52,376 nucleotides of DNA from Gammaproteobacteria bacterium LSUCC0112 (GCA_004535785.1 SPIB01000007.1:1-52376); one strand, 5' to 3'; numbered from the stretch's first letter, positions 30,273 to 39,105 are shown. Translations and numbers: made by a program. Notes: generated by a model from the letters alone, not told the origin.

Positions 30273-33137
30273 TTACTGGAAGCGCTTGCTCACTTCCAAT
30301 CGCCAGATTCGACCAAATGGATTGTGAACGTTGGGGTTTATAGCCAAGGCACCGTTCAGCACGATTGGAGGCTGTTTGTCAGTCAGGTTTTGCACGCCCA
30401 ATGTGGCATTGAAACCTGACATCCATGAACCATTTTCAGGTGCGGTGTAGGCAACGGTTGCGTCTAAAGTCGCCCACGAGCCAACTTCCTGAGTTGGAAT
30501 CTTGACACCACTCACGGTCGGGGTCGCATTATTAGTGAAGCCACCTTCGAGCTTGCTGGTTAATGCAGCGTTCCAGTTTTCCCCTGACCAGGACAGACGA
30601 ACGTTGGAGCGCAGTGAGGTCTGCCAACCAATAATATCAAGAACATCAAACCAGGCACCACCTTCAATTAATGTCCGTTCTAATTCAAGAATTTTTGCAA
30701 CATTACCGCTGACGCGCCACAAGCCCAAGTCATTCATCCAGTTGTAAGACGCCTGAACATCAACGCCCGATTGATTAACAGATCCAACGTTCTGTAAACC
30801 TTGGTCATAAATAGCCACGACATCACAATCCCCCGGGCCACCTGCGAACCGGGTTCCTTCCAAATTCAGGAATTTCTGGAACAAAGGATGGTAGGTGTTC
30901 AATACGCCATCGGTACAGCCAGCTGGTTGCGTAATTGGCGTAATGTAGGGGGCGTAAAGTTGCCTGTTTGCCACTGAGTTGAGTGCTGATGACGCATTTG
31001 GTACGTTTTCTATACGATCCTGATATTTTACGTTGTAGTAGGTGATGCTTGAACGGAATCCATCAAACATTTGCGGAGTAAGGTCAATACCAGCAGACCA
31101 CATATCAGCCTCTTCCGGGCCCAAATCCGGGTTTCTGCCGCCTCGAACAAAGATGTCAGTGGTACCAGTGGATGGGATAGTTAACGGAAATTCTCCTGTT
31201 AATGCTGAGTTAACTTGAATGGTCCCACGTGTCAAGGTGCTGTTGACGCCTGGATTGATTTGATCAAGAGAGGGCGCGCGGAATGCTGTTCCAGCACTTG
31301 CTCTTAAACTAACAGTTTCATTCATATCCCAGCTCAATCCGATGCGCGGATTTGTGGTTTTGCCAAAGTCAGAGTAATCATCGTGACGGGCGGAAATATT
31401 CAGTACCAGTTTTTGCATCCATGGCATTGCGTTTGCCGTATCAACAACGGGTATATATACCTCGCCGTACACTGATTTCACTTCACGATTGATTCGTGTA
31501 TCGCGCAGCACATAGTTGGTTTTGTCATAAAAGCGAACATCTTGGTTCAATTTGTTCCAATGCGTACTCCAGACATATTCAGCACCAACGTTCAGTCGCG
31601 CGGTACCACCAGGCAAGTCCCATATTGGGCCTTCGAGGCCCACACGGGTTCCTCGTTGCTTCTGCTCGCCCATTCGGATGGTTGTACCGATCAAATGTTC
31701 TGCCAGACCAGCTTGTGGCGTTGCCAGATAGGGGTTAAACCATTCAGGGTTATTGCCAAACTCGGCATAGTTTTTATATCCCGCGGGGGTTCCAGCTGGG
31801 TCTGTGGTAAGTGCTGCGTTGTTGGCTTCCGGACGATTAATATCATCCCCATCGGTTGAACCGGAGAAAAATGATCCCCTCAACAACCACTCGCCAATAT
31901 CCTGTTCTGCATCCACAAATTGGTTGATTGTGGTTTCAGAGGTCGTAATTGGCCAGGGTACACCTGAATCAGCAACATTGTATCGGATAGTATAAGACTG
32001 GCCGGCGGTTGCTAGACCCGGAATATAGTAGGGGCTGTTCGGCGTGATGTTTAGCGCAAGTGACGTATTTCCCTCATTTCTAGTTGTCCGGACACCAAGC
32101 AGTCCAGTATAGGTCAATTGCAGTGTGTCATTCAGGTCAACGCGCACGCGTGCAAAAGCTTTAGTATTGTCTTCTTCCCCTCTGTATGTAGTGTAATCGC
32201 CGGAGTCGGCTAGATTCGGCTGCCCACGAAGCGCATTGACTTCCGCCAAGGTGGGTCTTTTTAATCCGGTAGCGGGGTCAGTTACGCCCGTGAAACTTGA
32301 TGGAATACCAAACATGGTGCGGTTGCGAAGTACTATCGTACCAGGCGTCCCTGCATACGGTGTAGTCAAGCGATTATCGGCTCCACCATAGGGTCGTAGA
32401 TCTTGCATCAAGTAGCCACGTTCATTGGTGTTCATCGCATCCATACGTTCCTCGGTCAGACCAAACATGACGTTGGCATTAGCAAAGTTCTTACCAGCCA
32501 CGATGTCTATTTGTCGACCGTCTTGCAGGCCGGATTGTCCACTCAGCTTTACGTCTACGCCCTCAAAGTCATTGCGCAGAATAAAATTTACAACACCCGC
32601 AACTGCGTCGGAACCGTAAACGGATGAAACGCCATCCATGACTGCCTCGACTCGCTCGATGGCTGCGAAAGGTATTGCCCCGGGGTCTGGTGCCACTGTC
32701 GAGATACCTTGACCGACTGGCCGATGTCCATTGATCAACAAAAGTGAGGCATTGGTACCTAGGCCGCGCAAATTAAGGCCGCGTGCGCCACCACCATTGC
32801 CGCCTGATGCGTTAGCTATACCGGAATTTAACTGGGAACCTTGTGGCATTTCGGTAATGATTTCTGCCGCGTTTCTAACCGGGGATTCGAGAAGTTCTTC
32901 CCGCGAAATGCTGATTGATGGCGAACCAACTGGTGCGATACCTCGAATACCTGTACCTGTTGCAGTTGACCGAACTATGATTTCTTCAATGTCGGGTTGG
33001 CTCTGTGCATATAGTGAGGGAGCGCAGCTCGCAAGGATAACTGCATACGCGAGAGGATGAAGGCGAACGACCTTTCGTTTTTGCTGCCCCTGATTTTTTT
33101 CTGATGGGTTTAACGATTCAGTTATCGACTGACTCAT
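30273..33137 (-). CDS. TonB-dependent outer-membrane receptor (aromatic island)
   Basis: 954 residues. The N-terminus is long and charged before a hydrophobic stretch (LHPLAYAVILASCAPSLYAQ), an extended signal peptide often seen in large TonB receptors. A TonB-box-like IEEIIVRST follows, then the plug domain (ISREELLESPVRNAAEII, RGLGTNASLLLINGHRP, IERVEAVMDGVSSVYGSDAV). The rest is a beta-barrel with FRAPSLDQINPG and a C-terminal RLEVSKRFQ. Such receptors import scarce or bulky substrates with TonB energy. Its place beside lig genes and a shared operator upstream suggest an aromatic or lignin-derived compound, as with DdvT in SYK-6, rather than iron. The substrate is inferred. Confidence 0.93.
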   Translation of the reverse strand: MSQSITESLNPSEKNQGQQKRKVVRLHPLAYAVILASCAPSLYAQSQPDIEEIIVRSTATGTGIRGIAPVGSPSISISREELLESPVRNAAEIITEMPQGSQLNSGIANASGGNGGGARGLNLRGLGTNASLLLINGHRPVGQGISTVAPDPGAIPFAAIERVEAVMDGVSSVYGSDAVAGVVNFILRNDFEGVDVKLSGQSGLQDGRQIDIVAGKNFANANVMFGLTEERMDAMNTNERGYLMQDLRPYGGADNRLTTPYAGTPGTIVLRNRTMFGIPSSFTGVTDPATGLKRPTLAEVNALRGQPNLADSGDYTTYRGEEDNTKAFARVRVDLNDTLQLTYTGLLGVRTTRNEGNTSLALNITPNSPYYIPGLATAGQSYTIRYNVADSGVPWPITTSETTINQFVDAEQDIGEWLLRGSFFSGSTDGDDINRPEANNAALTTDPAGTPAGYKNYAEFGNNPEWFNPYLATPQAGLAEHLIGTTIRMGEQKQRGTRVGLEGPIWDLPGGTARLNVGAEYVWSTHWNKLNQDVRFYDKTNYVLRDTRINREVKSVYGEVYIPVVDTANAMPWMQKLVLNISARHDDYSDFGKTTNPRIGLSWDMNETVSLRASAGTAFRAPSLDQINPGVNSTLTRGTIQVNSALTGEFPLTIPSTGTTDIFVRGGRNPDLGPEEADMWSAGIDLTPQMFDGFRSSITYYNVKYQDRIENVPNASSALNSVANRQLYAPYITPITQPAGCTDGVLNTYHPLFQKFLNLEGTRFAGGPGDCDVVAIYDQGLQNVGSVNQSGVDVQASYNWMNDLGLWRVSGNVAKILELERTLIEGGAWFDVLDIIGWQTSLRSNVRLSWSGENWNAALTSKLEGGFTNNATPTVSGVKIPTQEVGSWATLDATVAYTAPENGSWMSGFNATLGVQNLTDKQPPIVLNGALAINPNVHNPFGRIWRLEVSKRFQ

Positions 33138-33627
33138 GACGTGACTCCGCTATTATTTTAATTTAAATAAAGTCCCAAGTTAGAAATCTTGAGTAAATCG
33201 AGTATGTCATGCCTGATTTCCGTTGCCTGCTTCAAATACTGTCAAGGGGTATAAAGTTTTTCTATAGCAAACACTTTTTTACGTTGGCAATATTCTTTTA
33301 ACATATTGTATTTAATAGATAATATAAGTGGGTGGTAAGTGACTGAGTAAGTATTCTGTTTGTCTTTTTTGGCGGGGAGGTGCTTAAAAGCTTATGGTTT
33401 CGCTGATAGGATTCAACCTCTACAAAGACCTGACGTGTGTGTCCTATAAAGGTGTGGCTATGCTGGTTTGCGGTCATTGCGGACTAGAATTCCGAGTGAT
33501 CCACTGATTGATTATTTGATAAAAAATATTGCAGTGACAGCTTTGACTAAATGATGAAGCTAGACGGAAGGGGATTCTTTGAGTTGGAGTTATGGACTGA
33601 GATATTGGTAATCTTTATTTTGAAAAA
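33138..33627. other. 490-bp gap upstream of the TonB receptor gene
   Basis: No convincing gene was found. The receptor-proximal part is AT-rich and holds an operator-like site at 33263-33276. The distal part (33380-33510) is less AT-rich and has a short open stretch, but no recognisable domain. The LysR gene ends at 33628 in the same direction, without an obvious hairpin terminator. Confidence 0.6.
33263..33276 (+). promoter_or_regulatory. Putative LysR-type operator upstream of TonB receptor gene
   Basis: TATAGCAAACACTT matches 13 of 14 bases of the site at 27981-27994. It lies 126-139 bases upstream of the receptor start. The distal half-site is weaker (TTT in place of TAT). Confidence 0.45.
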
Positions 33628-34827
33628 TTATGACGCTCTGGCAAGGTCTGCCAGTATTTTCAAGTAGTGACTTTGCACTGCCGTAGCCTTCCATCCCTTT
33701 CGCAATGTCAAGCCGATGGGGCGACTTGCTTTTAAGTTGATTGGTAGGGCTGCAAGCAGTTTTGCATTTATCTCAGGTTGCATTTGAGTTGTCGAAAGCA
33801 GTGCTGCGCGGTCGTTGACAAGCAACAATCCTCGAACAGCAACGGATGAACTGCATTCAATGACGTGTTTGGGTGGTTCCAGTCCCTGATTCAAGAATAT
33901 GTTTGTAAATCGTTCGCGTGCCGGCGTGCCTTCTTTTGGCGCTATCCAGTCCAGAGTTGTCAGATCCTCAACATCAAGTTGTTTGCGCTTTAATAGCGGA
34001 TGGCCCGCCCTGACAATCACGGACAGTGGTGCGTCAAACAGATGCTCTTGTGTAATCTCCTTGACGGGAGGTGGGTTTCGAAGCGCACCCACAATCATAT
34101 CGATTCGGCTATGAAGCAGTGAATGCAGTAGTTCGTCGTATGGTCCATCAACGATGCTGACCTGGACCTGCGGGAAGCGTTTAAGTAACTCGGACACCGA
34201 CTCAGGGATGAGCTTTGTTCTGGCAAGCGGTAGGCTGCCGATAATGAGTTTTCCGGTCATTTTTCCGACCAGTTCCTGTACTTCTATGATGCCTTGTTCA
34301 AGTTCAGAAAACGCCAGGCTGGACACAAGAGCCATGCGTCTTGCTATTGGCGTCGAGTCGACGCCCGATGGAGAGCGAATAAAAAGTTGCTGATTGCATA
34401 AGCCTTCGACGTCACGCACGGCGCGATGAACAGTGGGTTGGGCGATGCCCATTGAAGTTGCAGCATGACTAAAACTGCCATGCTCTACCGTTGCAATGAC
34501 GGCGCGCAATTGACAAACACTGACTCGTTTATGGAACTTGCCGGAATTCTTGCCGCGTTGTCTTTTTTGTAATTCCGCATCAAACGTCCGTAGATGCTCC
34601 AATGCTCTTTCAAGGCGTGCGATGAATACTTCTCCTGCGCTGGTCAGGAACATTCCACTGGCAGTTCTCTCAAACAGAGATGCTTTTAACGTCTCTTCAA
34701 TTTTGTTAAGACCCTGGGTAAGCGCGGATTGTGACAGGTTGGCCGCGTCGGCAGCTTTGGTGATGCTACCCAGTTCTGCAATATCCAGCAGGCTGTATAA
34801 GTGTCTAAGGTTTCTAAGCTCGCTCAC
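33628..34827 (-). CDS. LysR-family regulator with two N-terminal HTH domains
   Basis: The 399-residue protein is about 100 residues longer than usual LysR regulators (near 300). Residues 6-75 are a LysR winged helix (ITKAADAANLSQSALTQGLNKIEETL, then LFERTASGMFLTSAGE). Residues 102-160 repeat the pattern (GSFSHAATSMGIAQPTVHRAVRDVE, then LFIRSPSGVDSTPIA). The effector domain follows from about residue 190 (TGKLIIGSLP to the end), including the LPLARTKLIPESVSELLKRFPQVQVSIVDG segment. The second HTH keeps the helix-turn-helix spacing. Autoregulation is suggested by an operator-like site 23-38 bases upstream. It lies between the receptor gene and the TIM-barrel gene and probably controls the aromatic island. 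Confidence 0.9.
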   Translation of the reverse strand: MSELRNLRHLYSLLDIAELGSITKAADAANLSQSALTQGLNKIEETLKASLFERTASGMFLTSAGEVFIARLERALEHLRTFDAELQKRQRGKNSGKFHKRVSVCQLRAVIATVEHGSFSHAATSMGIAQPTVHRAVRDVEGLCNQQLFIRSPSGVDSTPIARRMALVSSLAFSELEQGIIEVQELVGKMTGKLIIGSLPLARTKLIPESVSELLKRFPQVQVSIVDGPYDELLHSLLHSRIDMIVGALRNPPPVKEITQEHLFDAPLSVIVRAGHPLLKRKQLDVEDLTTLDWIAPKEGTPARERFTNIFLNQGLEPPKHVIECSSSVAVRGLLLVNDRAALLSTTQMQPEINAKLLAALPINLKASRPIGLTLRKGWKATAVQSHYLKILADLARAS

Positions 34828-34849
34828 ACACCCTCCGAATTATTGCTGT

Positions 34850-34865
34850 TATAGCTAATTCTAAT
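34850..34865 (+). promoter_or_regulatory. Putative LysR-type operator upstream of the LysR gene
   Basis: TATAGCTAATTCTAAT matches 13 of 16 bases of the site at 27981-27996 and keeps T-N11-A. Its position, 23-38 bases before the LysR start, would fit autoregulation. Confidence 0.45.
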
Positions 34866-35036
34866 AGCATGGTGCGTGAATCGAAGATCCAGCACGTCAA
34901 GTACTATGGGATACTTTTTCTCAACTTAAACATAAGACTAACGATTTTGCTACTCAAATTTATAGAAATCTAATAGGGTTTGCACAAAATGTGAGAGCCC
35001 TTGAAACCGATCGTGGACTCAGGATCCAAGTCGTCG

Positions 35037-35051
35037 TAGCGAATACTTATG
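35037..35051 (+). promoter_or_regulatory. Putative LysR-type operator upstream of TIM-barrel/PQQ genes
   Basis: TAGCGAATACTTATG is identical in 14 of 15 bases to 27983-27997 in the lig control region, and in the same orientation relative to the downstream plus-strand gene. The T-N11-A spacing is kept. Confidence 0.55.
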
Positions 35052-35198
35052 ATGCTGTACAAATTTCGAAGTGGTTTGGTTTGTCATGATTGTGGGATAG
35101 TCAGAAATCACTTGCTGAGAAAATAACCTATTAAAAATTGCTGACAAGATTGCTTCCGTCGGCGGCAGATCGTCTTCCCAATTGAGGAGAAAAGGGCC

Positions 35199-36227
35199 AT
35201 GAACAGACGAGATTTTTTAAGCGCAACTGTTGTTGCTGGACTGATGAACAACGTGTTGGCTAGCCGTTCATATGCCCAAACCGCTGCGTCAAGGTCCCGG
35301 CCATCTGACTCCCCTCAAGTGCCCGGTCTCGATGCCTACTCTCGCTATTTGCATTGGCTCCGGGATCCCGGTGAGATTGCTGAAGCGTGTCGAGAACTTA
35401 CGTGCAACAGTCTGTTGCTTTCAGTGGGGGAGGGAAGTGCACACGTATCTATCAATAACGTTGTAACTGAATTGCCTCGTTTTGTCAGCGCATTGCGTAG
35501 TGAAGGGGTTGAGGTGCGCCAGATACGCGGCGGCAATCAAACGGATGTCGATGTCGATGTGGAGCGGCTTGTTGCAACAATGAGTGATCTTGATATCCAT
35601 ACTTACTGGTTGGGCACGGATCGATACGATTTCAGTCAGCCAATCATGCCACAGCTGGATGCAATTAAACGAAAAGTAGAACGGTTTGTCAGGCTTAATG
35701 AGCGACATGGCACCCGGATTCAGTATCACACCCGATCTAATGCGTCTTCAGTCGGAAGTGTGGTATGGGATCTACTCTATATTATGGGGGATTTTGACCC
35801 ACAGTATGTCGGAATTCACTGGGATACAGGGCACATGTCCAACCATGGAGCGATGTGGGAAACCCTGCTCAGAACCGCGGTACCGTACCTGGCAACTATT
35901 AGCTGGAAGGATCGCAGACCCGTTCAGGATTCGCGTATCGCGACAGATCAGGTTATTCATTCGATACGGGGTTTGGGATGGGGTTATGAAGATGTTGCGC
36001 TTGGCACAGGGTGGGTTGATTTTTACCGTTATGGAGAGCTTCTTCGTGAAATAGGTTACACGGGGCTGATGGATCTTCAAGCCGAATATGACAACTCACT
36101 GGGTGGTGCCAACCATGGGAATACAGAACTTACACTACCTCGGGATGTTGTTCTTGGTGCAATCAAGCGTGATGTTTTAACGGTGCGCACAGCGCTGCAA
36201 GAGTCCGGTAGCGGCATTGTTGTCTAG
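35199..36227 (+). CDS. Tat-exported TIM-barrel protein, sugar phosphate isomerase/AP-endonuclease-2 fold
   Basis: 342 residues. The N-terminus, MNRRDFLSATVVAGLMNNVLA with YAQTAAS after it, is a twin-arginine signal. The body has the xylose-isomerase-like TIM-barrel pattern: RIQYHTRSN, VGIHWDTGHMSNHG (Asp and His likely metal ligands), ISWKD and a late LMDLQAEYD. The usual Glu of the first metal position appears as His (YHTR), and the usual HxKD is SWKD, so the metal site differs from textbook isomerases. The family includes 3-dehydroshikimate dehydratases (QuiC/AsbF), which make protocatechuate; the location makes that attractive but does not prove it. The next gene starts 62 bases downstream. 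Confidence 0.8.
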   Translation: MNRRDFLSATVVAGLMNNVLASRSYAQTAASRSRPSDSPQVPGLDAYSRYLHWLRDPGEIAEACRELTCNSLLLSVGEGSAHVSINNVVTELPRFVSALRSEGVEVRQIRGGNQTDVDVDVERLVATMSDLDIHTYWLGTDRYDFSQPIMPQLDAIKRKVERFVRLNERHGTRIQYHTRSNASSVGSVVWDLLYIMGDFDPQYVGIHWDTGHMSNHGAMWETLLRTAVPYLATISWKDRRPVQDSRIATDQVIHSIRGLGWGYEDVALGTGWVDFYRYGELLREIGYTGLMDLQAEYDNSLGGANHGNTELTLPRDVVLGAIKRDVLTVRTALQESGSGIVV

Positions 36228-36276
36228 TACCGTCGGATCGTACGTTCAGGCCATGGTCTGCAATAAAAATTAATGT

Positions 36277-36280
36277 GGAG
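36277..36280 (+). promoter_or_regulatory. Ribosome binding site that fixes the quinoprotein start
   Basis: GGAG lies 9 bases before the ATG at 36290. It overlaps an in-frame GTG at 36275, which is therefore unlikely to be the start. Confidence 0.7.
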
Positions 36281-36289
36281 ATTCCAAAA

Positions 36290-39031
36290 ATGAGATTTCG
36301 CAATTCTATTGCGCCTGCGTTGATTGCATTTGCAGCGGTCGCTGCGCTCACATCGGCAATCAGGTCAGCCGGTGCTGCTGAAAATTGTTGTGCGCCGGCA
36401 ACCCGCGATTGGCCAGTTACGACAGGTAGTCATGCTGGGCAGGGTTACTCGGCGTTAACTCAGATTAACAGGTCAAATCTCGACAATCTGGGACTTGCTT
36501 GGGTGACTCAACTTTCTGCAGAGCCGATAACTTCACCAGTTCCTGCTCCGGGTAACGATGTCACTGCACAGCAGACTACGCCAATTGTGGTAGATGGCGT
36601 TATGTATCTGAACGTACCTGGTGGCGGTGTTGCTGCTTTGGATGGTGCAACCGGTGCGGTGAAATGGAAGTGGGTGCCCTCTGAGGAGGCAAATGGATTT
36701 GGGCCGACGTTCCAGCAACGTGGGGTGTCCGTTGGTGAAGGCAAGGTCTACACGTCTGCTGCAGGCGATCGAATGGTTGCGTTGGATCAGGAGACAGGGC
36801 AAATCGTCTGGGCTGTGCAGCCCATTGCTCCGGATGGGAGTGCGTTTGGCAACATTGCCAAAGTTCGCCCAACCTACCATGAAGGCCTGGTCTATATGGG
36901 TACCAATGATGGTGGTCGCGGCACGCTTTTTGCGCTTAATGCCCGTGATGGCAGTCTTGCCTGGCATTTTTACAGCACCTATCCGGCTGGCACGTCGTTT
37001 ACTGATGTGAATGGCAATACATTTGATGCTGGCCATACGTTTACGACCCGTCTGACACCAAACGATACGCCCAATGATTGTTACCTGACGGCAGGTGCCA
37101 CACCTTGGATGCACCCTACGATTGATGTCGAGCTTGGCCTTCTCTATCAGACCTTTGGCAACGTGCGCAGTTGTAACGGCTCCCAGAACGGCGAAGGGCG
37201 CCCGGGTGATAACCTTTTTGGTAGTTCGGTGGTTGCGATCGATGCAAAGACCGGGGCGTATAAATGGCACTTCCAGATGGTTCGACACGACATTTGGGAT
37301 ATGGACAACGTACTGCCTCCTACGCTGGCGGATGTCATGATTGAGGGGCAGGTCAGGAAGGTGCTGTTCTATGGCAGCAAGTCGGGATTCCAATTCACAC
37401 TCGATCGCACCAATGGCCAACCAGCCTTGCCCATTGAACATCGTGAGGTGCCGGCGGATACCCGTCAGGCTCCTGCGTTAACACAGCCTTTCCCGCTGCA
37501 AGGCTACTTTTATCCGCAATGTGTATCGCTTCAGAATCTAGGTTCAGAGGTGCCCGGTGACCAGAATCGTATGGTGCCAAACTGGAACGGCTATCAAGCT
37601 GAGCCCGATCCGGAACGCCCTGGTCAAATGCGGTTGGTATTGAATCCGAACAACTACCTGTCGCCCTCAGAGCCCTTTTTGATTGGTCCGTTGCCCTACA
37701 AAGGCTGTATGTATGATGGGTCTTACGACGGGTTTGTCACCATGTCGATGACCAGTCAGAACGGCGGAAACGACATGACCAATACGTCTATGAGTCCAGG
37801 CCTCAATTTGCGTTACGTCGGCATATCATTCAGTCCTGTGGGTCACCCATTGCAGCAGGGCGGTAATGGCCTGCGACAGATAGGTGGCTACCAGACAGGT
37901 GGTTTGGCTGCGCTTGATAACTCGACCGGTGAGATGGTTTGGTACATACCGATGAAACTTGATTTGTCACGCCAGCATAATCCGTTGGTAACTGCGACAG
38001 ATCTGCTGTTTCATACACAAATGGATGGATTTCTGATCGGTCGCGATGCAAGGACAGGGGATGAGTTGTGGCGTTACCAGATGGGCGCTCCCAGCCAGGC
38101 TGGCACAATCTCCTACGAGATCAACGGCGAGCAGTTTATTGCAACAACTAACATGGCCGGCCGGCAACCTTACTCTCAAGACTTTAATGGTCAGGCAGTT
38201 TTTGCGTTTAAACTCGGAGGCGATGCCTTGTACCACACCGGGCCTCGCACCAATCCTGAGTACGTCACTGGTAGTCAGGAAGCGCCCGCACCACCACCTA
38301 TTGCAACATGGCGTCGTCCTGTGGGCAACACGACGGCAGGCATTGTGCCTGAAAACGAGATCTGGCTTGCACGATCTACAGGTAATGACAACTCAGCACC
38401 AGACAGTATAACAACAGGCTCTATGGTGCCGTCTGTGAGAACCGTTCCGGTTGGAACAACAGTTACATTCCGCAACCCTGGCGTGGAGACGTTTCCGGGT
38501 TCACCAAATGTATTGGAGCATTGTGCGACACAGTTCTTTGAAGGTGAATTCAATTTCAGGCTGCAACCCGGGGAGACTGCGCAGCATACTTTCACACGAG
38601 AGGGCGAGTATTTTTACAATGATTGTACTGATCCTCGACCGGTGGGTAAGGTTGTGGTGACACTGGACCCTCAGGATCAACCGGGTGCACTGATGTTCAC
38701 ACCGGATGAATTGGATTTGCGCGCCAACACCGGCATTTTTACGAGCGTCATGGGCGAAATAACTGCACGCTTTACTGTTCCGAGCGGATATGTGCTGGAC
38801 AGCAAAGAGAGTGTTTTGTTGGAGACACCACTAACATCCCAGCTCTTCGAAGCGTCAACAGCCGTCATGTCAGAAAATAACAGCGCGCTGATTGTGACCT
38901 TTGACAAAGGTACAATTGATAACAACATCCCGGAAGGGACCGCTATACCGCTGACACTCACCGCCAACTTCATGCACGATGGCGTGCAGAAAAAATTGCG
39001 ATCGACTGCGACTGTTAGCGTTGTAAAGTAG
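36290..39031 (+). CDS. Periplasmic PQQ-dependent dehydrogenase with C-terminal cupredoxin-like domain
   Basis: 913 residues. A Sec-type signal peptide (to about residue 34) is followed by an eight-bladed quinoprotein propeller, seen as repeated GxLxALDxxTGxxxW-type motifs (VAALDGATGAVKWKW, MVALDQETGQIVWAV, VVAIDAKTGAYKWHF, LAALDNSTGEMVW). HDIWDMD near residues 333-339 resembles the catalytic segment of membrane glucose and quinate/shikimate dehydrogenases (HHDLWDMD), but no N-terminal membrane helices are present. Residues about 688-792 look like a plastocyanin-type domain with LEHC and YNDC, yet the usual His and Met copper ligands after the Cys are missing (TDPRPVG). A further beta-rich domain of about 120 residues ends the protein. 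PQQ synthesis genes are not in the window. Confidence 0.88.
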   Translation: MRFRNSIAPALIAFAAVAALTSAIRSAGAAENCCAPATRDWPVTTGSHAGQGYSALTQINRSNLDNLGLAWVTQLSAEPITSPVPAPGNDVTAQQTTPIVVDGVMYLNVPGGGVAALDGATGAVKWKWVPSEEANGFGPTFQQRGVSVGEGKVYTSAAGDRMVALDQETGQIVWAVQPIAPDGSAFGNIAKVRPTYHEGLVYMGTNDGGRGTLFALNARDGSLAWHFYSTYPAGTSFTDVNGNTFDAGHTFTTRLTPNDTPNDCYLTAGATPWMHPTIDVELGLLYQTFGNVRSCNGSQNGEGRPGDNLFGSSVVAIDAKTGAYKWHFQMVRHDIWDMDNVLPPTLADVMIEGQVRKVLFYGSKSGFQFTLDRTNGQPALPIEHREVPADTRQAPALTQPFPLQGYFYPQCVSLQNLGSEVPGDQNRMVPNWNGYQAEPDPERPGQMRLVLNPNNYLSPSEPFLIGPLPYKGCMYDGSYDGFVTMSMTSQNGGNDMTNTSMSPGLNLRYVGISFSPVGHPLQQGGNGLRQIGGYQTGGLAALDNSTGEMVWYIPMKLDLSRQHNPLVTATDLLFHTQMDGFLIGRDARTGDELWRYQMGAPSQAGTISYEINGEQFIATTNMAGRQPYSQDFNGQAVFAFKLGGDALYHTGPRTNPEYVTGSQEAPAPPPIATWRRPVGNTTAGIVPENEIWLARSTGNDNSAPDSITTGSMVPSVRTVPVGTTVTFRNPGVETFPGSPNVLEHCATQFFEGEFNFRLQPGETAQHTFTREGEYFYNDCTDPRPVGKVVVTLDPQDQPGALMFTPDELDLRANTGIFTSVMGEITARFTVPSGYVLDSKESVLLETPLTSQLFEASTAVMSENNSALIVTFDKGTIDNNIPEGTAIPLTLTANFMHDGVQKKLRSTATVSVVK

Positions 39032-39052
39032 GAAAGCTAATCAGCGAAGCGC

Positions 39053-39105
39053 TTGCCGTATCGTGTGTTGTATAAATCCAGCGCATAATACGGCAATCTC
39101 TTTTT
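39053..39105 (+). terminator. Possible hairpin with T-run after the quinoprotein gene
   Basis: TTGCCGTAT (39053-39061) and ATACGGCAA (39088-39096) form a 9-bp inverted repeat with a 26-base loop, followed by TCTCTTTTT. The long loop makes a classical terminator uncertain; it could instead be a promoter-proximal element for the next gene. Confidence 0.35.

Larger units (their letters stand above)
34828..35198. promoter_or_regulatory. Divergent control region, LysR gene and TIM-barrel/PQQ unit
   Basis: This 371-bp AT-rich region holds two operator-like sites (34850-34865 and 35037-35051). The latter is 148-162 bases upstream of the TIM-barrel gene start. A strong ribosome binding site, GAGGAGA, is at 35184-35190. 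No gene was found. Confidence 0.65.

Noticed and set aside
30273-33137. Siderophore receptor role for the first TonB-dependent receptor
   Set aside because: No siderophore gene or Fur-box-like site was seen nearby, while the receptor shares an operator-like site with aromatic genes.
33395-33507. Short open stretch in the 490-bp gap, with a faint likeness to the ends of IS21-type elements (GGTCATTGCGGACTAGAAT)
   Set aside because: No transposase remnant, inverted repeats or target duplication can be seen, and the likeness is only a few bases; not enough for a mobile-element call.
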